Of a stretch of DNA of 52,114 nucleotides, positions 17,082-30,265 are shown piece after piece. Under the pieces are notes generated by a model. The model made no database searches. It saw nothing but the letters and a program-made list of their open reading frames with translations, and was not told where the DNA came from. How positions within the stretch are numbered: the stretch's first letter is position 1; each line of letters begins with the position of its first letter. The translations under genes were made by a program, and so were the position numbers. The stretch is from an uncultured Cetobacterium sp. GTDB lineage: Bacteria; Fusobacteriota; Fusobacteriia; Fusobacteriales; Fusobacteriaceae. The DNA lies in NCBI GenBank assembly GCA_949293295.1, contig CASFCG010000018.1, positions 1 to 52,114 on the forward strand, written 5' to 3'.

Positions 17082-20000
17082 ATGGGGAAACTTATTGAAA
17101 GATTGGACTTTGGAAGAATTAAAGAGAGAGGACAGATGCCTCATTTTTTAGAGTTTCAATTGGATTCCTATGAAGATTTTCTTCAAGCTAAAGTTAAGCC
17201 AACAGAGAGAAAAAATAAAGGGCTTGAGGCGGCTTTTAGAGAGGTATTCCCTATTGAATCTTCAAATGGAGATATAAAATTAGAATATGTAAGTTATGAA
17301 CTTGATGAGGCAGAACCACCTTTAAATGATGAATTAGAGTGTAAAAAAAGAGGAAAAACATATTCGGCAGCTTTGAAAGTGAAATTGAGACTTACTAATA
17401 AAAAGGCGGGAAATGAAATTCAAGAAAGTTTGGTTTATTTTGGAGAAGTTCCATTAATGACAGATAGAGCTACTTTTATAATAAATGGAGCTGAAAGAGT
17501 AGTTGTATCGCAATTACACAGGTCACCGGGGGTATCATTTAACAAAGAAGTTAATATTCAGACGGGAAAAGACCTATTTTCTGGAAAAATCATTCCTTAC
17601 AAAGGAACTTGGTTGGAATTTGAGACTGACAAAAGTGATTATTTAAATGTTAAGATAGATAGAAAGAAAAAGGTTTTAGCAACTGTATTTTTAAAAGCTG
17701 TTGATTTTTTTGAGACAGATGAAGAGATTTTGGATGAGTTTTTAGAGACAAAAGTTATAGAGTTTGATGAATATTATGAGAAGTATAAGAGACCAGAAGA
17801 TTTACTGAGTGTATTAAAAACAGCTTTCGAAGGTAGTTTTTTGAAAGATGATATTCTTGATGAAGAGACTGGAGAGATTCTTTTTGAGAGTAAGACAGTT
17901 TTAAGAGAAGAGATAATTCAGCTTTTGATAGACAAAAAAGTATCAACTTTACAAATTTGGGAGGTTAAGCCTGAGAACCAAATCCTAGCAAATACGATAA
18001 CAAAAGAGATGGAAGAGAGAAAAGAAGAAGCTGTAATGGAGGTTTTCAAAAAATTGAGACCTGGGGATTTGGTATCTGTTGAATCAGCAAGGTCTTTAGT
18101 AAAGCAGATGTTTTTCAATCCTCAGAGATATGATTTAGAGCCAGTTGGAAGATATAAAATGAACAAAAGATTAAAAATAGACCTTCCAGAGAATGAGATT
18201 CTTTTAACAAAAGAGGATACGTTGGCAACAATAAAATATGTTATAGGTTTAGCTAATGGAGTAGGACATACGGATGATATTGATAACCTATCTAACAGAA
18301 GAGTTAGAGGTGTAGGAGAGCTACTTTTAATGCAGATAAAAGCTGGTTTGGCTAAAATGAGCAAAATGGTAAAAGAAAAAATGACAATTCAAGATATGGA
18401 GACAGTGATACCTCAATCGCTATTGAATACTAGACCATTGAACGCTTTAATATTAGATTTCTTCGGTTCTGGACAACTTTCGCAGTTTATGGATCAATCT
18501 AATCCATTAGCGGAGTTAACACATAAAAGAAGAATATCGGCTCTTGGACCAGGAGGATTGTCGAGAGAGAGAGCAGGTTTTGAAGTTAGAGACGTTCATG
18601 ATTCACATTATGGAAGAATATGTCCAATAGAGACACCAGAGGGTCCAAACATTGGTTTAATTGGTTCATTGGCAATATATGCGAAAGTTAATTCATACGG
18701 ATTTATAGAAACTCCGTATATAAAGGTTGAAAATGGTGTAGCAAAATTTGATGAGATACATTATCTTGGGGCTGATGAAGAGGATGGATTATTCATAGCT
18801 CAGGCGGATACTAAATTGGATAAAAAAGGAAAGCTTTTGGGGGATGTTGTATGTAGATATGGACATGAGATAGTGAATATTTCAGGTGATAAAGTTCATT
18901 ATCTAGATATATCACCTAAACAGGTTGTATCTGTATCAGCCGGATTAATTCCATTCTTGGAACATGATGACGCAAACAGGGCGTTGATGGGTTCAAACAT
19001 GCAGAGACAAGCAGTACCATTATTGAGAACAGAGGCACCATATATAGGGACTGGATTAGAAAGAAAGGTTGCAATTGATTCAGGAGCGGTTGTTTCATCT
19101 AAAGCAAAAGGAAAGGTTACAAAAGTTGATGCAAAAGTAATTGAGATAGAGGATGAGAAAGGAAAGATTCATAAACATAGATTATTAAATTTTGAGCGTT
19201 CTAACCAATCAATGTGTTTGCATCAAACACCGTTGGTTGATTTAGGTGATAAAGTAGAGAAAGGACAGGTTATAGCTGACGGTCCAGCTACAAAAGGTGG
19301 AGATTTGGCTCTAGGTAGAAATATCCTGATGGCATTCATGCCTTGGGAGGGATATAACTATGAGGATGCGATTTTGATATCAGATAGATTAAGAAAAGAT
19401 GATGTATTTACTTCTATTCACATCGAAGAGTATGAGATTGAGGCTAGAAATACAAAATTAGGTGATGAAGAGATTACCAGAGAGATTCCAAACGTGTCTG
19501 AGGAGGCATTAAAAAATCTAGATGCAAGAGGAATAATTGTTGTTGGATCGGAGGTTGAAGCTGGAGATATTCTTGTAGGAAAAACAGCTCCAAAGGGTGA
19601 AACAGAGCCACCAGCAGAGGAAAAACTGTTGAGAGCGATATTTGGTGAAAAAGCTAGAGATGTTAGAGATACATCTTTGAGAATGCCACATGGTTCGAAA
19701 GGAACAGTTGTTGAAGTTCTAGAGTTATCAAGAGAAAATGGTGATGAGCTGAAAGCTGGGGTAAATAGAAGTATCAGGGTGTTTATCGCAGAAAAGAGAA
19801 AGATAACTGTTGGGGATAAAATGTCTGGAAGACACGGTAATAAAGGTGTTGTTTCAAGAGTTTTACCAGCAGAAGACATGCCGTTTTTAGAGGATGGGAC
19901 ACATTTAGATGTTGTTATAAATCCGCTGGGAGTTCCGTCTCGTATGAATATTGGACAGGTATTAGAGGTTCATTTGGGAATGGCTATGGGAAAACTAGAT

Positions 20001-20582
20001 GGTGGAACATATCTATCCACTCCAGTATTTGATGGGGCGACAGAGGAACAGGTTAAAGATTATCTAGAGAAAGCCGGATATCCAAGAAAAGGGAAAGTTA
20101 CACTGTATGATGGAAGAACAGGAGATAAATTTGACAATCCTGTAACGGTTGGTAGAATGTATATGTTAAAATTACACCATTTAGTAGAGGATAAGATGCA
20201 TGCAAGAGCAATAGGACCTTATTCATTAGTAACACAGCAACCACTTGGAGGAAAAGCTCAATTTGGAGGTCAAAGACTTGGAGAGATGGAAGTTTGGGCA
20301 TTAGAAGCATACGGAGCTTCAAATATCCTTCAAGAGATGTTGACTGTAAAATCAGATGATGTTACAGGAAGAACAAAAACATATGAAGCTATTGTAAAAG
20401 GAGAAGAGATGCCAGGAGCTGACTTGCCAGAATCTTTTAAGGTTTTGTTAAAGGAGTTCCAAGCGTTGGCGTTAGATGTTGAATTATTTGATTCAGAGGA
20501 TAATTTAATAAATGTGGATGAAGAGTTGAGTAAAGAGGATATGTTGTTGGAATATTCTTTATCCGATATAATTGAAGAGTAA
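17082..20582 (+). CDS. rpoB: DNA-directed RNA polymerase subunit beta
   Basis: The 1166-residue protein shows the beta hallmarks: [13 protein letters not shown] in the N-terminal lobe, the rifampicin region [47 protein letters not shown], the active-site-near [11 protein letters not shown], and [11 protein letters not shown] with [13 protein letters not shown] near the C-terminus. Asp, His and Ser are present at the classical rifampicin contact positions. The length is that of the compact Firmicutes-like form. AAGGAG lies 9 bases before ATG. Confidence 0.98.
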   Translation: MGKLIERLDFGRIKERGQMPHFLEFQLDSYEDFLQAKVKPTERKNKGLEAAFREVFPIESSNGDIKLEYVSYELDEAEPPLNDELECKKRGKTYSAALKVKLRLTNKKAGNEIQESLVYFGEVPLMTDRATFIINGAERVVVSQLHRSPGVSFNKEVNIQTGKDLFSGKIIPYKGTWLEFETDKSDYLNVKIDRKKKVLATVFLKAVDFFETDEEILDEFLETKVIEFDEYYEKYKRPEDLLSVLKTAFEGSFLKDDILDEETGEILFESKTVLREEIIQLLIDKKVSTLQIWEVKPENQILANTITKEMEERKEEAVMEVFKKLRPGDLVSVESARSLVKQMFFNPQRYDLEPVGRYKMNKRLKIDLPENEILLTKEDTLATIKYVIGLANGVGHTDDIDNLSNRRVRGVGELLLMQIKAGLAKMSKMVKEKMTIQDMETVIPQSLLNTRPLNALILDFFGSGQLSQFMDQSNPLAELTHKRRISALGPGGLSRERAGFEVRDVHDSHYGRICPIETPEGPNIGLIGSLAIYAKVNSYGFIETPYIKVENGVAKFDEIHYLGADEEDGLFIAQADTKLDKKGKLLGDVVCRYGHEIVNISGDKVHYLDISPKQVVSVSAGLIPFLEHDDANRALMGSNMQRQAVPLLRTEAPYIGTGLERKVAIDSGAVVSSKAKGKVTKVDAKVIEIEDEKGKIHKHRLLNFERSNQSMCLHQTPLVDLGDKVEKGQVIADGPATKGGDLALGRNILMAFMPWEGYNYEDAILISDRLRKDDVFTSIHIEEYEIEARNTKLGDEEITREIPNVSEEALKNLDARGIIVVGSEVEAGDILVGKTAPKGETEPPAEEKLLRAIFGEKARDVRDTSLRMPHGSKGTVVEVLELSRENGDELKAGVNRSIRVFIAEKRKITVGDKMSGRHGNKGVVSRVLPAEDMPFLEDGTHLDVVINPLGVPSRMNIGQVLEVHLGMAMGKLDGGTYLSTPVFDGATEEQVKDYLEKAGYPRKGKVTLYDGRTGDKFDNPVTVGRMYMLKLHHLVEDKMHARAIGPYSLVTQQPLGGKAQFGGQRLGEMEVWALEAYGASNILQEMLTVKSDDVTGRTKTYEAIVKGEEMPGADLPESFKVLLKEFQALALDVELFDSEDNLINVDEELSKEDMLLEYSLSDIIEE

Positions 20583-20650
20583 TAAAATATAATAAAAATG
20601 TATGATGATAGGTAAAACTTTATCTCATTTAAGGAGGACTTGTATTTAAT

Positions 20651-23600
20651 ATGGGAATAAAAAGTTTTGAGAGAATAAAAATCAAATTAGCTTCTCCAGA
20701 AAAAATAGAGGAATGGTCATATGGAGAGGTTACTAAACCAGAAACGATAAACTATAGAACATTAAATCCAGAAATGGAAGGATTATTTTGTGAGAGAATT
20801 TTTGGACCATCAAAAGATTGGGAGTGCTCTTGTGGAAAATATAAAAGAATGAGATATAAAGGGCTTATTTGTGAAAAGTGTGGAGTAGAGGTAACTAAAT
20901 CAAAAGTTAGAAGAGAAAGAATGGGGCATATTGTACTGTCTGCTCCAGTTGCTCATATTTGGTATTCAAAAGGAACTCCAAATAAGATGGCAACAATTTT
21001 AGGAATATCTCCAAAAGAGTTGGAATCAGTATTATATTTTGCAAGATATATAGTGATAATGAGTGAAGAATCTTCGTTAAATGTGGGAAAAATAATCACT
21101 GAGAAAGAGTATAAACTGTTTAAGCAGATGTATGGAAAAAGCTTTGAAGCTAAAATGGGAGCAGAGGCAATTTTAAGATTGTTAGAGCTTTTAGATTTAG
21201 ATAAGATGAGAGCAGAATTAGAAGCGGAGTTAGAAGAAGCAAATTCAGCTCAAAAGAGAAAAAAGATAGTGAAGAGATTAAAAATTGTGAGAGATTTTAT
21301 CTCATCGGGAAATCTACCTCAATGGATGATATTGAGAAATATTCCAGTTATACCAGCTGATTTAAGACCTATGGTTCAATTAGATGGTGGAAGATTCGCG
21401 ACATCTGACTTAAATGACCTTTATAGAAGAGTTATTAATAGAAATAACAGATTAAAAAGATTGTTGGAGATAAAAGCTCCAGAGATTGTTGTAAAAAACG
21501 AGAAAAGAATGTTACAAGAAGCGGTGGATGCTCTAATTGACAATGGAAGAAGAGGAAAGCCAGTAGTAGCACAGAATAACAGAGAGTTAAAGTCTTTATC
21601 TGATATGTTAAAGGGAAAACAAGGAAGATTTAGACAAAATCTATTAGGAAAAAGGGTTGATTATTCAGCAAGGTCAGTTATAGTCGTAGGACCATCATTA
21701 AAAATGCATCAGTGTGGAATTCCTAAAAAGATGGCATTAGAGCTTTATAAACCTTTTATAATGAGAGAGTTAGTGAAAAGAGAGTTAGCGACTAATATAA
21801 AGACAGCTAAGAAATTGGTTGAAGAAGCTGATGATAAAGTTTGGGATGTAATAGAGGATGTTATACAGGATCATCCGGTATTGTTGAATAGAGCTCCGAC
21901 ACTACATAGGTTATCAATTCAAGCATTTGAGCCTGTTTTAATAGAGGGAAAAGCAATAAGGTTGCATCCGTTGGTATGTTCAGCATTCAATGCAGACTTC
22001 GATGGAGACCAAATGGCAGTACATTTGATGTTATCGCCAGAAGCGATAATGGAAGCTAAACTTTTAATGCTAGCACCAAATAATATAATATCTCCGTCAA
22101 ATGGAGAACCGATAGCAGTACCATCTCAGGATATGGTTATGGGATGTTTCTACATGACAAAAGATAGACCAGGTGCAAAAGGAGAGGGAAAAGCTTTTTC
22201 TAATAAAGAGCAAGCTTTAGCTGCTTATGACAGAGGAATAATAGATACTCACGCAGTTATAAATGTTAGAATAAATGGAGAATTAATAAAAACTACTGCT
22301 GGTAGAATAATGTTTAATGATATGCTGCCAGAAGAAAATAAACAATACGATGTAACATTTGGTAAATCTCAGTTGAAAAAGTTGATAGGGAAACTATATG
22401 AGATGCATGGATTTACAAAAACAGCTGAGTTAATAAATGATATTAAAAACTTTGGATATCACTATGCTACGTTTGCAGGGGTATCAGTTGGAATAGAGGA
22501 TTTAGAGATACCAGCATCTAAAAAAGATATTTTAGAGGAAGCAGATAGAAAAGTAGCTGAGATTGAAGCTGATTATAAGGCAGGAAAAATTATAAATGAG
22601 GAAAGATACAGAAAAACTGTTGCGCTTTGGTCTGAAACTACAGATAAAGTAACGAAAGCTATGATGGATGGACTTGACCAGTTTAATCCGGTATATATGA
22701 TGGCAAACTCTGGAGCCAGAGGTTCTATTGCACAGATGAGACAACTTGCTGCAATGAGAGGAAATATGGCAGATACACAGGGAAGAATTATTGAAGTTCC
22801 TATTAAAGCAAACTTTAGAGAGGGATTGACAGTTTTAGAGTTTTTTATGTCCTCACACGGGGCAAGAAAAGGATTAGCTGATACAGCGTTAAGAACAGCG
22901 GATTCTGGATATTTAACGAGAAGGCTTGTAGATATATCTCACGAAGTTATAGTAAATTCTACTGATTGTGGAACAGATGAGGGGATAGAGGTAGCTGAGC
23001 TTATATCTGATGGAAAGGTTATTGAAAAACTATCAGAGAGATTGGTAGGAAGAGTTCCAGCGGAGGATGTTGTCTTTGATGGCGAAGTTATAGCTAATAA
23101 AAATGAGATGTTTACAAAAGCACAGATAGAAAAGATAACAGAATTAGGGATAAAGAAAGTTAAAATTAGGTCTCCGTTGACATGTGCTTTGGAAAAGGGA
23201 GTGTGTCAAAAATGTTATGGAATGGACTTAGCTAATCATAAGGAGATACATTTAGGGGAAGCGGTTGGAGTTATAGCTGCTCAATCAATCGGAGAACCTG
23301 GTACACAGCTTACAATGAGAACTTTCCATACAGGAGGAGTTGCGACAGCTACAGCTGCATCAACAACAATAAAAGCTGAAAATGCTGGAAGAATTATATT
23401 TAAAGATGTGAAAACATTGGAGAATGAAGAGACAAAAGAAAGAATTGTAGTTTCTCAATCAGCTAAGATTATAATTGGAAACTATGATTATGAGATTGCA
23501 TCAGGGTCTGTTTTAAAGGTAGAAGAAGGGGATAAAGTAAAAGTTGGAGATGTTCTGGTAACTTTTGACCCTTATCATATACCAATTATAACAAACCAAG

Positions 23601-24604
23601 AGGGAAGAATTGAGTATAGAGAACTTCATGTGAAAGAAAACTATGATGAGAAATATGGTGTTGTCGAGTATAGAGCTATCAAAACAATTGAATCAGCGGA
23701 TTCCAATCCTCGAGTTGTTATTTTGGATGATAAGAATAATATAAAAGAGAGTTATTCAATCCCATTTGGAGCTTACCTGATGGTTAGAGAGGGAGAGAGT
23801 GTAAAAATTGGGCAGACAATAGCTAAGATAATTAAAGAGGGAGAGGGAACAAAAGATATTACAGGTGGTCTTCCAAGAATTCAGGAGCTGTTCGAAGCAA
23901 GAAATCCAAAAGGAAGAGCTATCCTATCAGAGATAGATGGTAAGGTAGAGGTTACAAACAACAAGAAAAAAGGTATGAGAGTAATCATCATAAGGTCAAC
24001 ATCAAATTATGAGGATTATAAGGAGTATCTGGCACCTGTAGGAGAACATCTGGTTGTAACTGACGGAATGCTTATAAAAGCTGGAGATAAGATAACTGAT
24101 GGGGCAATATCTCCGTTTGATGTTTTAAATATAAAAGGACTTGTTGCAGCAGAACAGTTTATACTGGAATCAGTTCAGCAAGTTTATAGAGACCAAGGGG
24201 TTACAGTAAACGATAAACATATTGAGATTATAGTAAAACAGATGTTTAAGAAAGTAAGAGTTATAGACTCTGGGGCTTCGTTATTCTTAGAGGATGAATT
24301 AGTAGAGAAAAGAATAGTTGATTTGGAAAATGAAGAGTTGAGAGCCTTAGGAAAAGCTGAAATAAAATATGTTCCAGTGATTCAAGGTATTACAAAAGCT
24401 GCAGTTAATACTGGAAGTTTCATCTCTGCTGCTTCATTCCAAGAGACAACTAAAGTATTATCAAACGCTGCTATAGAGGGAAAAGATGACTATCTTGAGG
24501 GATTAAAAGAGAATGTAATTATTGGTAAGAAAATCCCAGCAGGGACAGGATATAGAATTTATAAAAATATAGCTCCTATTAAGTTGGAAGAGGAAGAGGC
24601 ATAA
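20651..24604 (+). CDS. rpoC: DNA-directed RNA polymerase subunit beta'
   Basis: The 1317-residue protein has the N-terminal zinc site ([20 protein letters not shown]), the catalytic NADFDGD at 447-453 that binds Mg2+, [15 protein letters not shown], the bridge-helix/trigger-loop region with [13 protein letters not shown], and the second zinc Cys cluster around [11 protein letters not shown]. It lies 68 bases after rpoB with AAGGAGG before ATG. A terminator directly after the stop ends this long transcription unit. Confidence 0.98.
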   Translation: MGIKSFERIKIKLASPEKIEEWSYGEVTKPETINYRTLNPEMEGLFCERIFGPSKDWECSCGKYKRMRYKGLICEKCGVEVTKSKVRRERMGHIVLSAPVAHIWYSKGTPNKMATILGISPKELESVLYFARYIVIMSEESSLNVGKIITEKEYKLFKQMYGKSFEAKMGAEAILRLLELLDLDKMRAELEAELEEANSAQKRKKIVKRLKIVRDFISSGNLPQWMILRNIPVIPADLRPMVQLDGGRFATSDLNDLYRRVINRNNRLKRLLEIKAPEIVVKNEKRMLQEAVDALIDNGRRGKPVVAQNNRELKSLSDMLKGKQGRFRQNLLGKRVDYSARSVIVVGPSLKMHQCGIPKKMALELYKPFIMRELVKRELATNIKTAKKLVEEADDKVWDVIEDVIQDHPVLLNRAPTLHRLSIQAFEPVLIEGKAIRLHPLVCSAFNADFDGDQMAVHLMLSPEAIMEAKLLMLAPNNIISPSNGEPIAVPSQDMVMGCFYMTKDRPGAKGEGKAFSNKEQALAAYDRGIIDTHAVINVRINGELIKTTAGRIMFNDMLPEENKQYDVTFGKSQLKKLIGKLYEMHGFTKTAELINDIKNFGYHYATFAGVSVGIEDLEIPASKKDILEEADRKVAEIEADYKAGKIINEERYRKTVALWSETTDKVTKAMMDGLDQFNPVYMMANSGARGSIAQMRQLAAMRGNMADTQGRIIEVPIKANFREGLTVLEFFMSSHGARKGLADTALRTADSGYLTRRLVDISHEVIVNSTDCGTDEGIEVAELISDGKVIEKLSERLVGRVPAEDVVFDGEVIANKNEMFTKAQIEKITELGIKKVKIRSPLTCALEKGVCQKCYGMDLANHKEIHLGEAVGVIAAQSIGEPGTQLTMRTFHTGGVATATAASTTIKAENAGRIIFKDVKTLENEETKERIVVSQSAKIIIGNYDYEIASGSVLKVEEGDKVKVGDVLVTFDPYHIPIITNQEGRIEYRELHVKENYDEKYGVVEYRAIKTIESADSNPRVVILDDKNNIKESYSIPFGAYLMVREGESVKIGQTIAKIIKEGEGTKDITGGLPRIQELFEARNPKGRAILSEIDGKVEVTNNKKKGMRVIIIRSTSNYEDYKEYLAPVGEHLVVTDGMLIKAGDKITDGAISPFDVLNIKGLVAAEQFILESVQQVYRDQGVTVNDKHIEIIVKQMFKKVRVIDSGASLFLEDELVEKRIVDLENEELRALGKAEIKYVPVIQGITKAAVNTGSFISAASFQETTKVLSNAAIEGKDDYLEGLKENVIIGKKIPAGTGYRIYKNIAPIKLEEEEA

Positions 24605-24632
24605 AAATAGGCGACACAGTCGCCTATTTTGG
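24605..24632 (+). terminator. Terminator after rpoC
   Basis: AAATAGGCGAC (24605-24615) and GTCGCCTATTT (24619-24629) form an 11-bp perfect stem with a 3-nt loop and TTTT. The T run is short, so some readthrough into gmk is possible. Confidence 0.87.
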
Positions 24633-24662
24633 CATATTGATTATTGAATCAAGGAGAGAAAT

Positions 24663-25229
24663 ATGAGTAAAGGAAGATTATTTATAGTTTCAGGACCGAG
24701 TGGAGCTGGAAAGTCAACTATATGTAGAATTGTAAGAAAACAATTAGGAATAAATTTAGCTACCTCAGCTACAACTAGAGCACCGAGAGAGGGCGAGGTA
24801 AATGGTATTGATTACTATTTTTTGACGGTTGAAGAGTTCAAAAGAAAGATTGAAAATAAAGAGTTTTTAGAGTACGCAACAGTCCATACCAATTATTATG
24901 GAACATTAAAATCTGAGGTAGAAGCAAGATTAGCATCGGGAGAGAATGTTATCTTGGAGATAGATGTTCAGGGTGGATTGCAGGTCAAAGAGGTATACCC
25001 AGATGCACATCTAATATTTTTTAAAACACCAACTATGGAGGATTTGGAAAGAAGACTCAGAGGAAGGAAAAGTGATAGTGAAGAAACTATCAAATTGAGA
25101 TTAAAAAATTCACTAAAAGAATTGGAAATAGAGGAAAAATATGATATTACAATCATAAATTATACGGTTGAAAAATCTTGTGAGGAGTTAGTAAAAATAA
25201 TTAATTCTAACAGTAAGGAGGAGAAATGA
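24663..25229 (+). CDS. gmk: Guanylate kinase
   Basis: The 188-residue enzyme phosphorylates GMP to GDP. The P-loop GPSGAGKST is at 11-19, the GMP-binding segment SATTRAPREGEVNGIDYYF follows, and EIDVQGGLQV and RLRGRKSDSEETI mark the rest of the core. CAAGGAGAG precedes ATG. The stop overlaps the rpoZ start by 4 bases, the common gmk-rpoZ pairing. Confidence 0.97.
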   Translation: MSKGRLFIVSGPSGAGKSTICRIVRKQLGINLATSATTRAPREGEVNGIDYYFLTVEEFKRKIENKEFLEYATVHTNYYGTLKSEVEARLASGENVILEIDVQGGLQVKEVYPDAHLIFFKTPTMEDLERRLRGRKSDSEETIKLRLKNSLKELEIEEKYDITIINYTVEKSCEELVKIINSNSKEEK

Positions 25230-25447
25230 AAAAAAGAATAACTTATGATGAATTATTAGATAAAATACCAAATAAATATGAATTGACGATTACAGCTGGA
25301 AAAAGAGCAAGAGAGTTAGGAAGAGGAGAACCAGTTTTAACGACTTGCTTGAAAAAAGATACAATCGTAACTAGAACATTTAGAGAGATAATTGATGGGA
25401 AGATTGGTTGTGGAGAGAGATTGGAGCTGGAAAATGAACAGGAGTAG
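25226..25447 (+). CDS. rpoZ: DNA-directed RNA polymerase subunit omega
   Basis: The 73-residue protein starts at an ATG overlapping the gmk stop, after GGAGG. It carries the omega core ITYDELLDKIPNKYELTITAGKRARELG. Omega helps beta' fold. It is cotranscribed with gmk, a common link between nucleotide supply and RNA polymerase. The apbE gene begins inside its last codons. Confidence 0.92.
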   Translation: MKKRITYDELLDKIPNKYELTITAGKRARELGRGEPVLTTCLKKDTIVTRTFREIIDGKIGCGERLELENEQE

Positions 25448-26429
25448 AAAGATAGTTCTACTCTTTTTACTTTTTTTTATGATGACTGCTTGTAGAGAAA
25501 AATTAAAAAAAGTGGAGATGGAAAGATTTGCATTTGGTACATTTTTCAAGATAGTGATATACTCTGAAAATAAATTGGAAGCAAAAAGATATCTGGAAGA
25601 GGCTTTTAAAGAGATAGAGAGAATAGATAATAGATATAATAGTAAAAAGAAAGGTTCTCTAATAGATATTTTGAATGGAAAAGGCGAAATGGTTTTAGAT
25701 TTAGAGGGAATAGAGATTTTGAAGAAAGTAAGAGATACATATTTTTTATCTGGAAAGAGATATGATGTTACAATAGAGCCATTGTTAGAGGTTTGGGGCT
25801 TAACAGAGAGTGATAATCAGTTGAAAGAGCTTCCGAAAGATGAGATACTAAAAATTGCACAGAAAAAGGTTGATTTTTCAAAGATAGAGGTTTTAGAAAA
25901 TGGAAAAGTTACTGCAAAAGATGGAATAAAAATAGACACAGGCTCATTTTTAAAAGGGTACGCTATAGAGAAAGCCAAGGAAAAACTAGTAGCTTTGGGT
26001 GTGAAAAACGGTTTTATTTCAGCTGTCTCAAGTATTGCAACGATTGGAACAAAAGGGAATGGAGAGAGTTGGAGAATAGGGCTCCAAAATCCAAGTAATT
26101 TAAAGGAGATATTAGGAGTAGTAGAATTAAACAATAAAAGTTTAGGTGTTTCTGGTGATTATCAAAATTATATAGAGATAGCTGGAAAAAAATATCATCA
26201 TATCTTAGACAAAGAAAGTGGTTATCCAGTGAAAGATAAAAAAATGGTAGCAGTATTATGTGAAGATAGTTTTAAGGCTGACTTATATTCAACTGCATTT
26301 TTTCTCATGGATGATAAAGAGATTTTTAAAGCTATAGAAAAGATGAAAGAAGTGGAAGTTTTGATTGTTAAGAGCAATGGAGAAATAATTAAATCAAAAA
26401 ATTTTAATATAAAGACTAGTTTTAAGTAG
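25434..26429 (+). CDS. apbE: FAD:protein FMN transferase (ApbE lipoprotein)
   Basis: The start is taken at ATG 25434 (GGAG upstream), overlapping rpoZ by 14 bases; an earlier in-frame start at 25392 would destroy the signal sequence. The 331-residue product has a lipoprotein signal ending MMTAC (Cys20). The ApbE domain shows FGTFFKIVIYS, IDTGSFLKGYAIEKA and HHILDKESGYPV. ApbE attaches FMN to Thr/Ser of membrane flavoproteins such as RnfD/RnfG or NqrB/C. Its target is not in this window, but a Na+-dependent organism is expected to have Rnf. Confidence 0.93.
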   Translation: MNRSRKIVLLFLLFFMMTACREKLKKVEMERFAFGTFFKIVIYSENKLEAKRYLEEAFKEIERIDNRYNSKKKGSLIDILNGKGEMVLDLEGIEILKKVRDTYFLSGKRYDVTIEPLLEVWGLTESDNQLKELPKDEILKIAQKKVDFSKIEVLENGKVTAKDGIKIDTGSFLKGYAIEKAKEKLVALGVKNGFISAVSSIATIGTKGNGESWRIGLQNPSNLKEILGVVELNNKSLGVSGDYQNYIEIAGKKYHHILDKESGYPVKDKKMVAVLCEDSFKADLYSTAFFLMDDKEIFKAIEKMKEVEVLIVKSNGEIIKSKNFNIKTSFK

Positions 26430-26476
26430 TTCATTTATGGAGCAAAAAAAGGTAAAAAAAAGATATATATTAATTC

Positions 26477-26505
26477 TTGACTTAGAAAAATATATGAGAT
26501 AGAAT
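26477..26505 (+). promoter_or_regulatory. Promoter of pyk-eno
   Basis: TTGACT at 26477-26482, 17-bp spacer, TAGAAT at 26500-26505. Transcription would start near 26512, leaving a leader of about 105 nt without an obvious hairpin or ORF. Confidence 0.8.
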
Positions 26506-26616
26506 TTAAAATAGTCGAAGTGCGAATATTAATTTAAGGGTAAAAATAGCTATTTTTTTGAGAAGAATTTAAAAGAATAGTTTATAAATAAAACAGCCAA
26601 ATTTTAGGAGGAAATA

Positions 26617-28026
26617 ATGAAAAAAACCAAAATTGTATGTACAATAGGACCAAAAACTGAAAGTGTAGAGATGTTGTCAGAGCTATTGAAAGCTGGAATG
26701 AACGTAATGAGAATGAATTTTTCACATGGTTCTCATGAAGAGCATAAACAAAGAATAGTGAATTTGAAAAAAGCATGCGAGTTGACAGGATTAAAAGCTG
26801 CAGTGTTGTTGGATACAAAGGGTCCAGAGATTAGGACAATAAAATTGAAAGATGGAAAAGATGTTGATTTGGTAGCAGGTCAGAAGTTTACAATAACAAC
26901 TGATTCAACTGTGGTTGGAGATGAAACTAGAGTTGCTGTTACATATAAAGGATTGACAAAAGACTTGAAAGCTGGGGATATCGTACTTATAGATGATGGA
27001 TTAATTGAGATGCAAGTTGAGGAGATATCGGGTGAGGAAGTGAGATGTATAGTAAAAAATAACGGAGCATTAGGAGAGAATAAGGGTGTAAATCTTCCAA
27101 ATGTATCTGTTCAGCTTCCGGCACTTGCTGAAAAAGATTTAAGTGATTTAAAATTTGGTTGTGAGGAAAAGGTAGATTTTGTTGCGGCTTCATTTATTAG
27201 AAAAGCTGATGATGTGAGAGAAGTTAGGGAGTTTTTAGACGCAAACGGTGGAAAAGATATAAAAATAATATCAAAGATTGAAAACCAAGAGGGATTAGAT
27301 AATTTTGATGAAATTTTAGAGTTATCTGATGGAATAATGGTAGCTAGAGGAGATTTGGGAGTGGAGATACCTGTTGAAGAGGTTCCATTTGCTCAAAAAA
27401 TGATGATTGAAAAGTGTAATTTAGCAGGAAAGGTTGTTATTACGGCAACTCAGATGTTGGATTCAATGATAAAAAATCCGAGACCAACAAGAGCAGAGGC
27501 AACAGATGTTACAAATGCTATCTTAGATGGAACAGATGCTATAATGCTTTCAGGTGAGACAGCAAAAGGAAAATATCCTGTTGAAGCAGTAACAGTAATG
27601 AGAAAAATAGCTGAAAAAACAGATCCAGCTGTGAAGTTTGATATTGAAATAGAAGAGGGAATGTCAATAACAGAAGCTATGGCGAGTGGAGTAGTAGATG
27701 CATCAGAAGCTTTGAATGCTAAGGTTATTGTTACAGGAACAGCTTCAGGAAAATCAGCAATGGCAATAAGAAGATTATTCCCAGAAGCGTATATATTAGC
27801 TATAACAAATTGTGAAAAAACATTTAATCAAATGGCTTTAGTAAGAGGAGTGATACCTTATTTAGATAAGACTGCTACGAAATTGGATGAGTTCTATAGA
27901 TTGGCGGAGGAGAAAGCTATAGAGTTGAAGCTAGTTAATAGTGGAGATATAATTGTGGCAACTTGTGGAGAGCAAGTATTTATCAGTGGTACAAGTAACT
28001 CGATGAAAGTTATAAAAGTAAAATAA
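26617..28026 (+). CDS. pyk: Pyruvate kinase
   Basis: The 469-residue enzyme makes pyruvate and ATP from phosphoenolpyruvate and ADP. Motifs seen: [38 protein letters not shown], the active-site signature [12 protein letters not shown] with the catalytic Lys, [15 protein letters not shown], and [18 protein letters not shown]. The length is that of the form without the extra PEP-utiliser domain found in Bacillus. AGGAGG precedes the start, and eno follows after 18 bases. Confidence 0.98.
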   Translation: MKKTKIVCTIGPKTESVEMLSELLKAGMNVMRMNFSHGSHEEHKQRIVNLKKACELTGLKAAVLLDTKGPEIRTIKLKDGKDVDLVAGQKFTITTDSTVVGDETRVAVTYKGLTKDLKAGDIVLIDDGLIEMQVEEISGEEVRCIVKNNGALGENKGVNLPNVSVQLPALAEKDLSDLKFGCEEKVDFVAASFIRKADDVREVREFLDANGGKDIKIISKIENQEGLDNFDEILELSDGIMVARGDLGVEIPVEEVPFAQKMMIEKCNLAGKVVITATQMLDSMIKNPRPTRAEATDVTNAILDGTDAIMLSGETAKGKYPVEAVTVMRKIAEKTDPAVKFDIEIEEGMSITEAMASGVVDASEALNAKVIVTGTASGKSAMAIRRLFPEAYILAITNCEKTFNQMALVRGVIPYLDKTATKLDEFYRLAEEKAIELKLVNSGDIIVATCGEQVFISGTSNSMKVIKVK

Positions 28027-28032
28027 GATTAA

Positions 28033-29352
<1,320 letters not shown>

Positions 29353-29359
29353 TAAAAGA

Positions 29360-29385
29360 AATGGAGCCCTTAAGCTCCATTTTTT
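29360..29385 (+). terminator. Convergent terminator for eno and the GntR gene
   Basis: AATGGAGC (29360-29367) pairs with GCTCCATT (29374-29381), followed by TTTTT on the plus strand and by an A/T-rich tract on the minus side. The minus-strand gntR-type gene ends at the same place, so the hairpin probably serves both. Confidence 0.88.
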
Positions 29386-30025
29386 AATCAATAAAACTGT
29401 TAAAAAATCCTTCTTTTGCTTTTAAGTTATGGTATTTAAGTTCTTTAATTGCCTTTTGAAGATTATTTTCAAGAATAGCATCAATGATTTTTATGTGTTC
29501 TTTTGAAGCATTAATTCTTCTTGATTTGGGCTGCGAACTTAAAGTTCTTATCCTCATATTATGTTCATAAATATTTTTCATCATTTTAATAATAAAATTG
29601 TTATTACAATTTTTTAAGATAAGAGAGTGAAAGCTATTATCTAAATAGTCAAAGTTTAAATTATCCTGGTTGGAATGTTCCTTTTTATTTATGAAGTCGA
29701 GAAAACCATTTTTTAGCTCAATAAGCTCATCTTTATTTAATTGTTCGAAAGCCATTTCTAAAATAATAGGTTCAAAATGTGTTCTGATTTGAAAAACATC
29801 TTTAATCTCCTTTAATGAAATATTACTAACAAAAATTCCTTTTCTTGGGATAATATTTATCCAATCCTCTTGTTTTAATTGATTAATTGCCTCTCTTATT
29901 GGTGTTCTACTAACTTTTAAAAGTGCTGTCAAAACCTCTTCATCTATTCTCTCATTGGATTTTAATTTTCCAGATACAATCATCTCTTTAATCTGTTCAT
30001 ACGCTTTCTCTTTTAAACTTTTCAT
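29384..30025 (-). CDS. GntR-family (FadR/FCD type) regulator of the exuronate operon
   Basis: The 213-residue protein has an N-terminal winged helix with the recognition part LKVSRTPIREAINQLKQEDWI (residues 36-56) and the wing RKGIFVSNIS. The C-terminal alpha-helical FCD domain carries His133, His177 and His199, which with a nearby Asp would bind a metal and ligand. It is divergent from the uxaB operon, and a near-perfect palindrome covers the uxaB -10 region. Family members such as UxuR, ExuR and KdgR-like proteins respond to hexuronates, so I infer repression of this operon relieved by a uronate. Confidence 0.9.
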   Translation of the reverse strand: MKSLKEKAYEQIKEMIVSGKLKSNERIDEEVLTALLKVSRTPIREAINQLKQEDWINIIPRKGIFVSNISLKEIKDVFQIRTHFEPIILEMAFEQLNKDELIELKNGFLDFINKKEHSNQDNLNFDYLDNSFHSLILKNCNNNFIIKMMKNIYEHNMRIRTLSSQPKSRRINASKEHIKIIDAILENNLQKAIKELKYHNLKAKEGFFNSFID

Positions 30026-30059
30026 AATATCATGCTCCTAGTATTTGTTTATAATTCAT

Positions 30060-30088
30060 AGTATATAATAAAAAATAAAAAAAACCAA
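30060..30088 (-). promoter_or_regulatory. Promoter of the GntR-type regulator
   Basis: On the minus strand TTGGTT (30088-30083), 17-bp spacer and TATACT (30065-30060). It is about 110 bp from the uxaB promoter and does not overlap the palindrome, so autoregulation through that site would need looping or another site. Confidence 0.6.
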
Positions 30089-30194
30089 TAGTGAAAGTAA
30101 AAAAATAAAAAATTATTTTCCAAAACGACAGTGTTTTAAAATAGAACTTATAAGTTTAAAAGTGTCAGAAAAAGACAAAAAAATAAAAAATAAC

Positions 30195-30223
30195 TTGATT
30201 GTTTTATAAAAATTTGATATATT
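30195..30223 (+). promoter_or_regulatory. Promoter of the uxaB-uxaA-TRAP-uxaC operon
   Basis: TTGATT at 30195-30200, 17-bp spacer, TATATT at 30218-30223, with TG at the extended -10 position (30215-30216). The -10 lies within the palindromic operator. Confidence 0.78.
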
Positions 30224-30244
30224 TGTGATATATTACAAATATAT
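30217..30244 (+). promoter_or_regulatory. Probable GntR operator over the uxaB promoter
   Basis: Half-sites ATATATTTGT (30217-30226) and ACAAATATAT (30235-30244) are perfect complements around an 8-bp centre; 13 of 14 base pairs are symmetric. The site covers the -10 and the start of transcription, an ideal place for a repressor. The divergent GntR/FCD protein is the natural candidate. Confidence 0.78.
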
Positions 30245-30265
30245 TTAAAAATGAAGGAGTTTAGA

